Below, in pieces: positions 28,177 to 38,052 of a stretch of 64,000 bases of DNA. The notes beneath the pieces are model-generated. The model made no database searches. It was given only the letters and a program-made list of their open reading frames with translations, and was not told the origin of the DNA. Source of the stretch: Pseudomonadota bacterium (lineage in GTDB: Bacteria > Pseudomonadota > Alphaproteobacteria > Rhizobiales > Rhizobiaceae); contig JAIUPA010000041.1 in the NCBI GenBank assembly GCA_020161665.1, forward strand, positions 78,023-142,022. Direction: 5' to 3'. The position numbers and the translations under genes were made by a program. How positions within the stretch are numbered: the first letter of the stretch is position 1; every line of letters starts with the position of its first letter.

Positions 28177-28863
28177 ATGACCGCCACCGACAATGCGCCG
28201 CTCGTCATCTTCGACCTTGATGGCACCCTCGTGGACACCGCCCCCGATCTGGTGGCAAGCCTCAACCACACCATCACCATCGAAGGCCTGCCGCCGGTGA
28301 CGTTCGAGGATCTGACCCATCTGGTTGGCCAAGGAGTGCATATGATGCTTGAACGGGCGTTTCGCATGCATGACCGCGTGCTGGACGACGAGACCCGCGC
28401 CCGCCTCTATGATCGTTTCATTGCCTTTTACATGGAAACCATGCCGGGCAAGAGCAGCCCCTATCCGGGCGTCATAGCGGCCATGGATCGGCTGGAAGCC
28501 GCAGGCTTCAAGCTCGCCGTCTGCACCAACAAGGTGGGCATGCTCACCCTGCCGCTTCTGGAAAAGCTGGGCCTGAAGGAACGCTTCATGGCGATCACCT
28601 GCGGCGATACATTCGAATTCCGCAAGCCGGATGCGCGCCATATCCTCGGGACGATCGAACTGGCAGGCGCTCTGCCATCCCGCTCTGTGATGGTCGGTGA
28701 CAGCATTAATGACATAGCCGCCGCCAAGAATGCCGAAATTCCGGCGATTGCCGTTCCCTTCGGCTATTCGGATGTGCCGGTGGCGGACCTCTCCCCGGAC
28801 ATGATCATCTCGCATTACGACGAGATGACCCCGCAGGGCATCGAGGCACTACTCGCCCGTTGA
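28177..28863 (+). CDS. gph: Phosphoglycolate phosphatase-type HAD hydrolase
   Basis: 228 aa HAD-superfamily phosphatase. Motif [17 protein letters not shown] (two catalytic Asp), motif II VCTNK, motif III Lys in FRKPDA, motif [17 protein letters not shown]. Cap domain is the small helical type of Gph. Likely removes 2-phosphoglycolate formed by Rubisco oxygenation or DNA repair. Divergent from rpiA; a bidirectional terminator follows within 5 bp of the stop. ATG 28177 fits the start of the HAD fold; the frame upstream is shadow of rpiA leader. Confidence 0.9.
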   Translation: MTATDNAPLVIFDLDGTLVDTAPDLVASLNHTITIEGLPPVTFEDLTHLVGQGVHMMLERAFRMHDRVLDDETRARLYDRFIAFYMETMPGKSSPYPGVIAAMDRLEAAGFKLAVCTNKVGMLTLPLLEKLGLKERFMAITCGDTFEFRKPDARHILGTIELAGALPSRSVMVGDSINDIAAAKNAEIPAIAVPFGYSDVPVADLSPDMIISHYDEMTPQGIEALLAR

Positions 28864-28867
28864 GACG

Positions 28868-28895
28868 AAAAAAGGCGGCCATGGGCCGCCTTTTT
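28868..28895. terminator. Bidirectional terminator
   Basis: AAAAAAGGCGGCC / GGCCGCCTTTTT hairpin between converging gph and the L,D-transpeptidase gene. Confidence 0.88.
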
Positions 28896-28917
28896 CAAAT
28901 CTCGAGATGCCCCGTGA

Positions 28918-30801
28918 TCAGGACGCCGCACGCACCTTGCTGGTGGCCTCAAAAGCCTTCTCGACATAGGCATCACGGCCATAAACGTCGTCATAGAAGT
29001 GCACGACACCGTTCTGGTCCGGCCAGGCGGTGAAGTAGGACACATAGACCGGGATCTTTTCCGGAGCCTTGATCGCGCGGTTCTGCCCGGCAGCGATCTG
29101 CTTGCCAATATCGTCCTCGGTCGTGCCCAGCACGGCAGCGGCCATGCGGCGCGGCTCGGCCAGACGCACGCAACCATGGCTCAGTGCCCGCATGTCCTTC
29201 TTGAAGAAGCTCTTCGACGGGGTGTCATGCATGTAAATGGCATGGCTGTTGGGGAACAGGATCTTCAACTCGCCGAGCGCGTTGTCCGAAGACGGCGGCT
29301 GACGCACCGAAACGCTGTTGGTCGAACCGTACCAGTTGACGGCAGACGACGACACGGCCTTGCCGTTGACCGCCACCTGATAGCCGAGGCGATCGAGGTA
29401 AGACGGATCGGAGCGCAGCTTCGGCAGCATCTCGTTGACGATGATCGACTGAGGAACGCCCCAATACGGGTTGATTTCGACCGTTTCGATCTCATCCTGG
29501 AAGAAATAGGTCTGGTTCGTCTTGGAGCCGACCACAACACGCATGTCGAACTGCGGCTTGTTTTCGTTGACATAGGTCGCCGTAAACGCCGGCTGGTTGA
29601 TGAAGACATAGCGCGAGCCGAAATCGTTCGGCAGCCAGCGGGCCTGCTCCATGGCCACGACCAGCTTTTCGATCTTGGCGCTGTTGCTGTCGCCAACAAG
29701 CGCACGAACCGTCGCGCCGCCAATGATGCCATCGGGCTTCAGGCCAAGTTCCTTCTGCAGATCCTTGACGAGGGCCACCAGTTCCGGCGTGTAGTCCGGC
29801 GTCCCGGCATAACCGGAAAGCGTCGCGGCATGCGCCGTCTTCAGGGCGTCCGAACCGCGAAGGCGAATGCCCTCCACGACCGAGGCCAGTTCAGCATCGC
29901 TGCCACCGGGTTTCAGAACGCGCGGCAAATCGATCACCACATGATGGCCTTCGCCATCCATTCCCTTCAAACGCGCAAGTTCAGCCTTCAAGGCATGGAA
30001 GTGGGCGCTGGAAGGCTGGCGGCTTTCAAGATAAGCCGCCACGTCCGGGCTTGCCTTCAGCATCTTGAGAACCGGCGCAAGCTTGACCGTCTTGCGCACG
30101 AAATCATGGTAGCCGGAAATCCGGTTCGGATCGATACGACCGCGCTGGGCATCTTCGACATAGGCAAGGACGCGCGCCGAAAGGGCGACTTCAAAGGCGG
30201 CAAGCGCCTGCGCATCGGCCTGAGCGTCACCCGTCAGGACCGGCTCGCGAACCGCATAATCCGCCGGGTTCAAGCCATAGGCATCGGCCTTCGCCAGAAC
30301 ATCCATGGCGGCCTTGGCCTGCGCCGTCACGGCACCGTTTTCGACCCACACGAAGCTTCCGCCATTGCGGTAATAGGCCTCCACCGCATCAGCAACCGTA
30401 ACCGGGGCCTGAACGTTGACACCGTTCAAAAAGGCGCGAGGCTCAAGGGCGGTCGAAACGCTGCCCGTCGTCATGCCGCTATCGGCGACATTGACCGAGG
30501 CCTGATCCTTGAAGGAAATGCGGCGAACGGCATCGGCCTTGTAGGTATAGTATTTCGGGCCGGTGACCCTCGGCGTTGCGGCTTCCGGATCAACATTGCG
30601 AACCACGGGTGCCCGCGCCTCGGGCGGTGCAAAGCGGTCCGTCGTGTTGCGCGATGAGCCTTGATCGACAACCTGGCCGTTCTTGACCCTGCCCTGCAGC
30701 ATATCCATCAGCGTGTAAGCGCTGGCGGGCGCGGCTGCGGTCACGACAAAGGCGACGGAAAGTGTCATGGCGGCCAGCGCCTTGCTACGCATGTTTTTCA
30801 T
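28918..30801 (-). CDS. YcbB-type murein L,D-transpeptidase
   Basis: 627 aa, periplasmic. Signal peptide with cleavage after APASA (about residue 28); a scaffold region; a peptidoglycan-binding-like segment (about 335-370, LVKDLQKELGLKPDGIIGGATVRALVG); and the YkuD catalytic domain (about 400-580) with HDTPSKSFF and SHGCVR, C544 being the nucleophile. Forms 3-3 cross-links (or anchors proteins) in the cell wall. Polar-growing rhizobia have wall rich in 3-3 links, so this fits beside the GPR-like gene functionally. The size and domain order resemble E. coli LdtD (615 aa). Divergent from fumC. The ribosome site is weak. Confidence 0.93.
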   Translation of the reverse strand: MKNMRSKALAAMTLSVAFVVTAAAPASAYTLMDMLQGRVKNGQVVDQGSSRNTTDRFAPPEARAPVVRNVDPEAATPRVTGPKYYTYKADAVRRISFKDQASVNVADSGMTTGSVSTALEPRAFLNGVNVQAPVTVADAVEAYYRNGGSFVWVENGAVTAQAKAAMDVLAKADAYGLNPADYAVREPVLTGDAQADAQALAAFEVALSARVLAYVEDAQRGRIDPNRISGYHDFVRKTVKLAPVLKMLKASPDVAAYLESRQPSSAHFHALKAELARLKGMDGEGHHVVIDLPRVLKPGGSDAELASVVEGIRLRGSDALKTAHAATLSGYAGTPDYTPELVALVKDLQKELGLKPDGIIGGATVRALVGDSNSAKIEKLVVAMEQARWLPNDFGSRYVFINQPAFTATYVNENKPQFDMRVVVGSKTNQTYFFQDEIETVEINPYWGVPQSIIVNEMLPKLRSDPSYLDRLGYQVAVNGKAVSSSAVNWYGSTNSVSVRQPPSSDNALGELKILFPNSHAIYMHDTPSKSFFKKDMRALSHGCVRLAEPRRMAAAVLGTTEDDIGKQIAAGQNRAIKAPEKIPVYVSYFTAWPDQNGVVHFYDDVYGRDAYVEKAFEATSKVRAAS

Positions 30802-31166
30802 TTCGCTTGGGTCCCTGACGAACGCTTAATCGCGCGCCCGCATGTGCTTAAAGCCTATTATCCGATTGCCCTGACCTTGGAAAGCAAGACGAGCGTATCG
30901 GAAGCGATCAAATCCGCGCGAACGCACGCCCCCATTTCCGGGTTCGTTGAGGAAACGCTAGCGGCCAATCCTTTACGAATATTTACCCTAACGGATTGTT
31001 GATCGGATTTACACCGCTTGCCCACAGCCGCTAACCACAGCGCATTTTTTCGCGTTCTCATACAAAGGCCGGGTTTGCAGGACGCGCGCGGAACACTATA
31101 ACCGTCGCCGAGGACGCCACCCCCTGAAATGAAGGGGTGGAACGATTGCACGAAAGGGCAGGAAAC
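30802..31166. other. Divergent promoter region (L,D-transpeptidase / fumC)
   Basis: 365 bp. No credible gene; small open frames here are antisense or leader shadows. It must hold promoters for both genes. A 7-bp-stem hairpin sits close to fumC (listed separately). I saw no perfect CtrA or LexA box. Confidence 0.5.
31118..31140 (+). promoter_or_regulatory. Hairpin in the fumC leader
   Basis: CCACCCC / GGGGTGG with a 9-nt loop (TGAAATGAA), ending 26 nt before the fumC ATG. Not followed by a T-tract, so not a terminator; may affect mRNA stability or translation. Confidence 0.4.
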
Positions 31167-32558
31167 ATGACGAAGACCCGCACCGAAACCGATACTTTTG
31201 GCCCGATTGAAGTCGCCGCAGACCGCTACTGGGGTGCCCAGGCGCAGCGCTCGCTTGGCAACTTCAAGATCGGTTGGGAAAAGCAGCCGATCCCGGTCGT
31301 CCGCGCGCTCGGCATCGTGAAGCAGGCAGCAGCGCGCGCCAACATGGCGCTCGGCGGTCTGGACGCGAAGATCGGCGAAGCCGTGATCGCCGCCGCTCAG
31401 GAAGTGATCGACGGCAAGCTCAACGACCACTTCCCGCTGGTCGTCTGGCAGACGGGTTCGGGCACCCAGTCCAACATGAACGCCAACGAGGTGATCTCCA
31501 ACCGCGCCATCGAAATGCTGGGCGGCGAAATGGGCACCAAGAAGCCGGTTCACCCGAACGACCACGTCAACATGAGCCAGTCGTCGAACGACACCTACCC
31601 GACGGCCATGCACATCGCCTGCGTCGAGCAGATCGTTCATCACCTGCTGCCGTCGCTGAAGCACCTGCACGCCGCTCTGGAAGTGAAGGTCAAGGCCTTC
31701 GCGCACATCATCAAGATCGGCCGCACCCACACGCAGGATGCAACCCCGCTGACACTTGGTCAGGAATTCTCCGGTTACGCCGCGCAGGTCGCCTCGGCCA
31801 TTGCCAACATTGAACTGACGATCCCGGCCCTTTCGAAGCTCGCTCAGGGCGGCACCGCCGTCGGCACGGGCCTCAACGCCCCGGTCGGCTTTGCCGAAAA
31901 GGTCGCCGAGGAAATCTCCAAGATCACCGGCCTGTCGTTCATCACCGCTCCGAACAAGTTCGAAGCGCTGGCCTCGCATGACTCGATGGTCTTCTCGCAT
32001 GGCGCCATCAACGCTGCGGCGGCCGCCCTCTTCAAGATCGCCAACGACATCCGCTTCCTCGGTTCGGGTCCGCGTGCTGGTCTCGGCGAACTCGCCCTGC
32101 CGGAAAATGAACCGGGCTCCTCGATCATGCCGGGCAAGGTCAACCCGACCCAGTCCGAAGCCCTGACGCAGGTCTGTGCCCACATCTTCGGCAACCATGC
32201 AGCCCTCACCTTTGCCGGTTCGCAGGGGCACTTCGAGCTGAACGTCTATAACCCGATGATGGCCTACAACTTCCTGCAGTCGGTCCAGCTTCTGGGGGAT
32301 GCCGCTGTTTCCTTCACCGACAACTGCGTCGTCGGCATCGAAGCCCGCGAAGACAACATCAAGAAGGGCGTCGAGAACTCGCTGATGCTCGTCACCGCGC
32401 TGAACACCAAGCTCGGCTACGACATCTGCGCCAAGATCGCCAAGACTGCCCACAAGAACGGCACGACGCTGCGTGACGAAGCTGTCGGCGGCGGCTACCT
32501 GACCAACGAAGAGTTCGACCTCTACGTTCGTCCGGAAAACATGATCGGCCCGAAGTAA
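31167..32558 (+). CDS. fumC: Class II fumarate hydratase
   Basis: 463 aa, homotetrameric oxygen-stable fumarase of the TCA cycle. Superfamily signature [13 protein letters not shown] (about 315-330), catalytic site segments [14 protein letters not shown] and [17 protein letters not shown]. Full family length. ATG 31167 with AGGAA at 2-7 nt is preferred to an upstream ATG at 31137. Monocistronic with its own terminator. Confidence 0.97.
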   Translation: MTKTRTETDTFGPIEVAADRYWGAQAQRSLGNFKIGWEKQPIPVVRALGIVKQAAARANMALGGLDAKIGEAVIAAAQEVIDGKLNDHFPLVVWQTGSGTQSNMNANEVISNRAIEMLGGEMGTKKPVHPNDHVNMSQSSNDTYPTAMHIACVEQIVHHLLPSLKHLHAALEVKVKAFAHIIKIGRTHTQDATPLTLGQEFSGYAAQVASAIANIELTIPALSKLAQGGTAVGTGLNAPVGFAEKVAEEISKITGLSFITAPNKFEALASHDSMVFSHGAINAAAAALFKIANDIRFLGSGPRAGLGELALPENEPGSSIMPGKVNPTQSEALTQVCAHIFGNHAALTFAGSQGHFELNVYNPMMAYNFLQSVQLLGDAAVSFTDNCVVGIEAREDNIKKGVENSLMLVTALNTKLGYDICAKIAKTAHKNGTTLRDEAVGGGYLTNEEFDLYVRPENMIGPK

Positions 32559-32584
32559 TCCGCATCACGGCCTGATGACGACAA

Positions 32585-32618
32585 AACCCGCCCGGGAAAC
32601 CGGGCGGGTTCTTTTTTT
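32585..32618 (+). terminator. Terminator after fumC
   Basis: AACCCGCCCGG / CCGGGCGGGTT stem with GAAA-type loop and CTTTTTTT. Confidence 0.9.
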
Positions 32619-32778
32619 GGAAAACTTTCCCTTTTCCGGATTCAAACATTTTTCAATAAATACGTCTAATAACGTCTCAGTGCCTTGCTACACAGGGCAC
32701 CTGACAGGAGACATTAATCGTTTCCAAAGACTTTTATCGTACCAAAGACGGAACTAGAATTTCTCGAGGGGTGTGCCA

Positions 32779-33846
32779 ATGAGCACCGCAGCGGTGGGAC
32801 GTAAGCAGGCTGTGCCCGATGTGGCCGGGCAAGTGACGTATGCCATGCGCACCATGGGCGTCGCGCCAATCCCGCGCAATTACCAGCTTTTCTATGAAGC
32901 CTATATCGGCTCGAACCCCATCCTGACCAAGGAACTGGCGGCACTCGGCACCAAGGCGACGCAGGAAGAGCTTGACGAACTGGGTGCACGTTATTTCGCC
33001 AACAATCCGGAAGGCGTGATGGAGAGTGCGCACACGCGCATCATCTCCGAACTGGACTCGCTGCTGCGCGTCCTCAAGCAGGAACAGCGTTCGCTGGAAA
33101 GCTATAATCGCCTGCTGGGCGAGACATATAGCCGCATCGACAGCAAGAACTCGACCAGCACCGACATTCTGAAAAGCGCCATCTCGATCCTGTCGGAAGC
33201 GACCGGCAAGACCGTGGCTCATGGCCAGCGTACGGTTCAGAACATGAACCAGCGCTCCGCCGAAATGGATCAGGTCCGTAAGGAACTCGACGAATACAAG
33301 CGCATTGCCAATACGGACTCGCTGACACGCCTGTCCAACCGCCGCGCTTTCGATGAAAAGCTGGCGACCGTCTACAACAATCCGATGCTGGTCTCCCTGA
33401 CCTCGCTGATCATTGTCGACGTGGACCACTTCAAGCGCATCAACGACCTGTTCGGTCACCCGGTCGGTGACAAGATCCTGGCCTCCGTGGCCAGCGTCGT
33501 GCGCGCCAACGTCCGCAAGGAAGCCTTTGTGGCCCGCGCTGGCGGTGAGGAATTCGCCATCGTTCTCGAAGGCAACACGGCGGAAGAAGTCTCGGTCATC
33601 TGCGAACGCATCCGTCAGGCGATGGAATCAACACCCTTCCGCAATTCGCGTACCAACGTGAACTATGGCCCGGTGACGATCTCGCTCGGCTACTGCATGG
33701 CCGATCAGGCTTCCGACCCCGGCGAGCTTTATTCGAAGGCGGATATCGCCCTTTACTGCTCCAAGGAAACCGGACGTAACCGCTCCACGCAGTACAGCAA
33801 CGAGATGAAGAAAGACTCATCCAAGGGCTGGCTGATCTACAAGTGA
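32779..33846 (+). CDS. GGDEF diguanylate cyclase
   Basis: 355 aa, no membrane helix. An N-terminal helical domain (about 1-165), a short coiled region, then a GGDEF domain (about 170-340). The active-site motif is intact as GGEEF (255-259), so it should make cyclic di-GMP. The allosteric product-inhibition site (RxxD, five residues earlier) is degenerate: R246-K-E-A249, so feedback inhibition may be absent. ATG 32779 has GAGGGG at 7 nt; a GTG two codons upstream is possible. Targets are unknown; cyclic di-GMP commonly affects motility and polysaccharide in this order. Confidence 0.92.
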   Translation: MSTAAVGRKQAVPDVAGQVTYAMRTMGVAPIPRNYQLFYEAYIGSNPILTKELAALGTKATQEELDELGARYFANNPEGVMESAHTRIISELDSLLRVLKQEQRSLESYNRLLGETYSRIDSKNSTSTDILKSAISILSEATGKTVAHGQRTVQNMNQRSAEMDQVRKELDEYKRIANTDSLTRLSNRRAFDEKLATVYNNPMLVSLTSLIIVDVDHFKRINDLFGHPVGDKILASVASVVRANVRKEAFVARAGGEEFAIVLEGNTAEEVSVICERIRQAMESTPFRNSRTNVNYGPVTISLGYCMADQASDPGELYSKADIALYCSKETGRNRSTQYSNEMKKDSSKGWLIYK

Positions 33847-33851
33847 TAGAA

Positions 33852-33871
33852 GGGCGCGCGCTGACGCGCCC
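33852..33871. terminator. Convergent hairpin
   Basis: GGGCGCG / CGCGCCC stem between the cyclase and PPOX-fold genes, abutting the stop codon of the latter; poor T-tract. Confidence 0.45.
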
Positions 33872-34480
33872 TCACCACATGCTCTTCTTGGCCCGTTCCG
33901 ACCATTCCCTGTCATAGGTTGATCCGTCAAAGTCCTCTTTGGCGGATTTGAGCATGTCGCCGGGCGTCGGCAGGCCTTGCGCCACCACAGCCCGCGCCGG
34001 GTTCCACAGATCGGCCCGCATCACCGCCCGCGCGCACTGGAAATAGACCTCGCCAATCGTCACCACCACGACGCTGCGCGGATGCCTGCCATCCATCTCG
34101 AAGCTGTTGAGCAGCGCTTCGTCGATGCTGACCTCCGCCGTGCCATTGACCCGGATCACATTGTTTGAACCCGGCACCATGAACATCAGCGCCACGCGCG
34201 GATCGCGCACGATGTTGATGAGGGAATCGATGCGGTTATTGCCACGCCAGTCCGGCAAGAGAAGCGTGCGCTCATCTGCGATCCGCACGACACAATCCGC
34301 GTCGCCACGCGGCGAGCAATCAAGGCCTTCAGGACCGACCGTTGCCAGCGCCAGAAACGGTGAAGCTTCGATCATCCGGCGATACTCGGGCAAAAGTGCA
34401 GGGCGCACCTTGATCAGCGACGCCTCGCCCGGCACGCCGTAAAGCGCCTGCAAATCCTCAACAGAACGAAGAATGGTCAA
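33872..34480 (-). CDS. PPOX-fold FMN-binding protein (MSMEG_1061-like)
   Basis: 202 aa, pyridoxamine 5'-phosphate oxidase-like split barrel. Segments FLALATVGPEGLDCSPRGD and LLLPDWRGNNRIDSLINI are typical of the MSMEG_1061 subfamily of flavin-binding proteins, whose reactions are unassigned. It is not PdxH. The start is a TTG at 34480 with AGGAG at 6 nt; no earlier ATG exists in frame and the next ATG would delete the N-terminal 35 residues. Convergent with the diguanylate cyclase gene. Confidence 0.85.
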   Translation of the reverse strand: MTILRSVEDLQALYGVPGEASLIKVRPALLPEYRRMIEASPFLALATVGPEGLDCSPRGDADCVVRIADERTLLLPDWRGNNRIDSLINIVRDPRVALMFMVPGSNNVIRVNGTAEVSIDEALLNSFEMDGRHPRSVVVVTIGEVYFQCARAVMRADLWNPARAVVAQGLPTPGDMLKSAKEDFDGSTYDREWSERAKKSMW

Positions 34481-34575
34481 GACGCGCTCCTCTATGACCT
34501 CGGGGTGGCGACGATAACGAGGCCCGATGACAGAATGATGCCAGAAACCTCAATCCGTCTCCTCCATCCGTCTTC

Positions 34576-35502
34576 TCAATCCGTCTCAGGCACCTGCGGG
34601 TCATCATCACCGGCCATAAAGGCCGATACGAGTGAAATCGTCGGCGGTGCGGCAATGATGCGGCGATGACCGTAACCATTGGCCCAGCCCAGCTTGACCT
34701 GCGGCCCCTGTGCGGCGTAGCGCCGCGCATGATCGGCACTCACTTCCTTGTCGTCCTCGGCATGAACGATCAGAACGGGCATATCCAGATCAGGACCGTC
34801 TCCGGCAATATCGAAATCCCGCGACCGGCGGCCCGTCACGCGCCGCACTTCCCGCTCCAGATAGGCCCGGGTGATGTCGGTGAGGCCAAGCTGTTGCGCA
34901 CGATACCGCAAAACCCCGCCCAGTTCGGAAGGCGCGCCGATCAGCGCCATGCGGCCGGGCATGAATCGCGGGAACTTGGGCAGCATTTGGCGCGCCGCGA
35001 CCATCAGGCTTGCCCCGCCGAAGGAATGCCCGACGGCACCGGCAAAGGGGCCGAAATGCTGGTCCGCGGCGGTGATCGCCTCAACGGCAAGCCGCATGTC
35101 GAGCGAGCGCCCGGATGATGCCCCGTGCCCCGGAAAATCGATCAGCACGACTTCGCCACCCGTGGCCTTGACAATGCCCTCAGCCAGCGCCGACATGTAC
35201 TCGCTGCGTGAGCCCCAGCCATGGACAATCAGGAACCGTCCGGCACCCGGAACGGCCGCATCAGCTGGCGGACTCATCCGGTAGCTCATCACTTTTCCGT
35301 GAGGCGTCGTCAGCGCGAAAGTCTCGGCCCTTGCCAGTCGTGCGGCACCGGCGGCAAAGACGTTGCGCGCCCGCTCTCCCTTCGGATCACGCGGCGGGGC
35401 GAGCGAGAAAACGCGAAAGGCCAGCTTGCCCGCCTTTTTGGGCGCAACGGTTCCGGCAATCGTGAAAGTCAGTCGCAGAACTTTTCTGGCAATGCCCGGC
35501 AT
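34576..35502 (-). CDS. Alpha/beta hydrolase
   Basis: 308 aa. Nucleophile elbow GHSFGG, oxyanion HGWGSR, catalytic Asp in HAEDDKEV and His in NGYGHRRI complete the triad. Substrate unknown; the YqiA/lysophospholipase-like shape allows esterase or peptidase roles. The N-terminal 25 residues are hydrophobic-basic and may be a membrane or signal segment. It starts 4 bp after the DUF971 stop, so the two are a translationally coupled pair. Confidence 0.88.
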   Translation of the reverse strand: MPGIARKVLRLTFTIAGTVAPKKAGKLAFRVFSLAPPRDPKGERARNVFAAGAARLARAETFALTTPHGKVMSYRMSPPADAAVPGAGRFLIVHGWGSRSEYMSALAEGIVKATGGEVVLIDFPGHGASSGRSLDMRLAVEAITAADQHFGPFAGAVGHSFGGASLMVAARQMLPKFPRFMPGRMALIGAPSELGGVLRYRAQQLGLTDITRAYLEREVRRVTGRRSRDFDIAGDGPDLDMPVLIVHAEDDKEVSADHARRYAAQGPQVKLGWANGYGHRRIIAAPPTISLVSAFMAGDDDPQVPETD

Positions 35503-35506
35503 CGTC

Positions 35507-35881
35507 TTATCTCGGCTTTTCCGCCCGGTCGCGGCTCATGCCCTTGGCCGCAAGCTGCGCCTCGTAGTCAGCAAACAGGGTGGCCCCCTTGTCGCCCAGT
35601 TCGCGCAGATAGCTCCAAGTGTAGATGCCGGTCTCATGCATGTCATCAAAGCCGATGCGAACCGCATAATTGCCGGTCGGATGGACCGAAAGGATCTGCA
35701 CATTGCGCTTGCCCGGAACGGTGACACCCTGCCCCGGCCCATGGCCCTGCACTTCCGCCGAGGGCGAAAGCACCCTCAGCATCTCCGCCGACAGCGCAAA
35801 CGCGGCCCCATCGTTGAAAGTCACCAGAAGCTGCTGCCGGTCTTTCGAGACACGCAACTCGCTCGGCCAGACATTGTTCAT
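35507..35881 (-). CDS. DUF971 (gamma-butyrobetaine hydroxylase N-terminal-like) protein
   Basis: 124 aa single-domain DUF971 protein (WPSELRVSKDRQQLLVTFNDG ... IGFDDMHETGIYTWSYLRELG). This domain is the N-terminal zinc-binding part of gamma-butyrobetaine hydroxylases and stands alone in many bacteria, often beside Mo-cofactor or Fe-S genes; moaA is divergent here. ATG 35881 has GAGGAG upstream; the ATG at 35914 does not. Function unknown. Confidence 0.9.
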   Translation of the reverse strand: MNNVWPSELRVSKDRQQLLVTFNDGAAFALSAEMLRVLSPSAEVQGHGPGQGVTVPGKRNVQILSVHPTGNYAVRIGFDDMHETGIYTWSYLRELGDKGATLFADYEAQLAAKGMSRDRAEKPR

Positions 35882-36002
35882 GGGTGCAACGCTCCTCTTC
35901 TTCTCCTCCAGCATGTAAAGCGCCGGACGCTCACCCGCAAGGCGCTTCGACCTTGACGCGGATCAATCGCCTCTCCACATTGCCCCGCATGAGGACTGAT
36001 CT

Positions 36003-37058
36003 TTGAACCAGACGATCACCGGGCCAGTTGCCCCCGCACCCGATGTGCATTCGCCAAAGGCCCCGATCATTGATCCGTTCGGGCGTACCATCAGCTATTT
36101 GCGCGTTTCGGTGACGGATCGCTGCGACTTCCGCTGCACCTATTGCATGGCGGAAAACATGACCTTCCTGCCGAAAAAGGATTTGCTGACGCTCGAGGAA
36201 ATGGACCGGCTGTGCAGCGCTTTCATTGCCCGGGGCGTGAAAAAGCTGCGGCTGACCGGCGGCGAACCGCTGGTGCGAAAGAATGTCATGTCGCTGGTCG
36301 AGTCCCTGTCGCGGCACTTGGAAAGCGGTGCGCTGGAAGAATTGACGCTGACCACCAACGGCTCGCAACTCGCCCGCCACGCAGCTGATCTGGCCCGTTT
36401 CGGCGTGCGCCGCATCAACGTCTCGATCGATACGCTGGACCCGGAACATTTCAGGGCCATTACCCGCTGGGGAGACCTGGCGCAGGTCATGGAGGGCGTT
36501 GAGGCAGCCCTTGCGGCAGGCATTGCCGTCAAGCTCAATGCCGTGGCGCTGAAAGGCCTCAACGAGGACGAAATTCCGTCCATGCTGCGCTTTGCCCATG
36601 CACGCGGCATGGACCTGACGCTGATTGAAACCATGCCGCTGGGCGAAACCGGCGAAGATCGCACCGACCGTTATCTGCCGCTCAGTGACCTGCGCCGCAG
36701 GCTGGAAGAAGAGTTCACCCTCACCGACCTTCCCGACAGGACCGGCGGACCAGCCCGCTATGTGAAGGTGGCGGAAACCGGCGGGCGGCTGGGCTTCATC
36801 ACGCCGCTCACCCACAATTTCTGTGAAAGCTGTAACCGTGTCCGCCTCACCTGCACCGGCACGCTCTATATGTGCCTTGGCCAGAACGACGCAGCCGATC
36901 TGCGCTCCGTCCTGCGCGCGCCAGACAGCACCGAGCAAGACCTCTTTTCGGCGATTGATGCGGCCATCGCGCTGAAGCCGAAGGGGCATGATTTCATCAT
37001 CGACCGCAAGACATCCGGACCGAAAATCGCCCGCCACATGAGCGTCACCGGCGGCTGA
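36003..37058 (+). CDS. moaA: GTP 3',8-cyclase (molybdenum cofactor)
   Basis: 351 aa radical-SAM enzyme for the first step of Mo-cofactor synthesis. N-terminal cluster CDFRCTYC (C-x3-C-x2-C), GGEPLVR, and the second cluster [10 protein letters not shown] with the next Cys at YMC near 297. Starts at a TTG with AGGA at 7 nt; no in-frame ATG is upstream of the SAM motif, only a GTG 13 codons in. The C-terminal GG tail (VTGG) is conserved and needed in known MoaA. First of a same-strand run with two transporters and mobA. Confidence 0.95.
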   Translation: MNQTITGPVAPAPDVHSPKAPIIDPFGRTISYLRVSVTDRCDFRCTYCMAENMTFLPKKDLLTLEEMDRLCSAFIARGVKKLRLTGGEPLVRKNVMSLVESLSRHLESGALEELTLTTNGSQLARHAADLARFGVRRINVSIDTLDPEHFRAITRWGDLAQVMEGVEAALAAGIAVKLNAVALKGLNEDEIPSMLRFAHARGMDLTLIETMPLGETGEDRTDRYLPLSDLRRRLEEEFTLTDLPDRTGGPARYVKVAETGGRLGFITPLTHNFCESCNRVRLTCTGTLYMCLGQNDAADLRSVLRAPDSTEQDLFSAIDAAIALKPKGHDFIIDRKTSGPKIARHMSVTGG

Positions 37059-37127
37059 CGGAAAAATTGGTCCGAACTTTTATCAAGGCGCGTCTGGCGA
37101 AGCAGCCCCTTCTCCTGTAGAGATCAA

Positions 37128-37139
37128 CCGATATATCGG
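37128..37139. promoter_or_regulatory. Perfect 12-bp palindrome before the EamA gene
   Basis: CCGATATATCGG, 12 bp upstream of the ATG. Possible operator for a regulator of the transporter; could also be chance. Confidence 0.3.
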
Positions 37140-37151
37140 GAATCTCCACCA

Positions 37152-38036
37152 ATGGCATTGTCAGCAAATTCGAAGGGCGCCGTCATGATGGCGCTCGCCA
37201 TGGCCGCGTTCACCTGCAACGATGCACTCGTTAAATCGCTCTCGTCCGACCTCAACCTCGGACAGATCATGGTGGTGCGCGGCACGCTGACCACGCTTCT
37301 GGTTTACGCCATCGCCCGCTACAGCGGCGCACTGGCCGGGTTCCGGCTGGTATTGCACCCGCTGGTGCTGGCCCGCACGGTGCTGGAAATCACCTCCACC
37401 GTGACCTTCCTGAGCGCGCTCAAATACATGCCGCTGCCCAACATCTCGGCCATTCTGCAATCGCTGCCGCTGGCCGTGACGCTGGGGGCAGCACTTTTCC
37501 TGAAAGAGCCCGTCGGCTGGCGGCGCTGGAGCGCCATTGTCGTTGGCTTTATCGGCGTCATGATCATTGTGCGGCCGGGCCCGGAAGGCTTCACCATGGC
37601 CTCGCTGCTGGCGATCTTCTCGGTGTTTTCCACCGCCGGTCGCGATCTGGTGACACGCCGCATTCCGCAACACATCCCGTCATTGTCGATTACCGTCTTT
37701 ACCGCCGCGGCCAATGCCATCTTCGGCGTATTCCTGATTGTGCCGCTCGGCGGCTGGCAGCCGATGGACCCGCTGCACATGCTGAAGCTGGCGGGGGCCG
37801 CCGTGTTTTTGTTCGTCGGCTATCAATCGGTCATCACCGCCATGCGCACCGGCGAAATCTCCTTCGTCGCGCCGTTCCGTTATGTCAGCCTGCTCTGGGC
37901 GTTGGTGATCGGCTACCTCGCATGGTCGGACGTGCCGGATGCCACCGTCTGGATCGGCGCGGCCATCGTTATTGCGTCGGGCCTCTACACCTTCTATCGA
38001 GAACGTCGACGCCTGAATCTGGCCCCGAAGCCATAG
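37152..38036 (+). CDS. EamA/DMT-family transporter
   Basis: 294 aa with ten predicted membrane helices in two EamA repeats (about 10-140 and 150-285). Drug/metabolite exporter of unknown substrate; family members export amino acids, purines or other metabolites. Inner membrane. 93 bp after moaA and 16 bp before an MFS exporter; sits with moaA and mobA in an order seen in rhizobia, but a direct link to Mo-cofactor is not proven. Confidence 0.9.
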   Translation: MALSANSKGAVMMALAMAAFTCNDALVKSLSSDLNLGQIMVVRGTLTTLLVYAIARYSGALAGFRLVLHPLVLARTVLEITSTVTFLSALKYMPLPNISAILQSLPLAVTLGAALFLKEPVGWRRWSAIVVGFIGVMIIVRPGPEGFTMASLLAIFSVFSTAGRDLVTRRIPQHIPSLSITVFTAAANAIFGVFLIVPLGGWQPMDPLHMLKLAGAAVFLFVGYQSVITAMRTGEISFVAPFRYVSLLWALVIGYLAWSDVPDATVWIGAAIVIASGLYTFYRERRRLNLAPKP

Positions 38037-38052
38037 ACACCAAGAGCAACCG

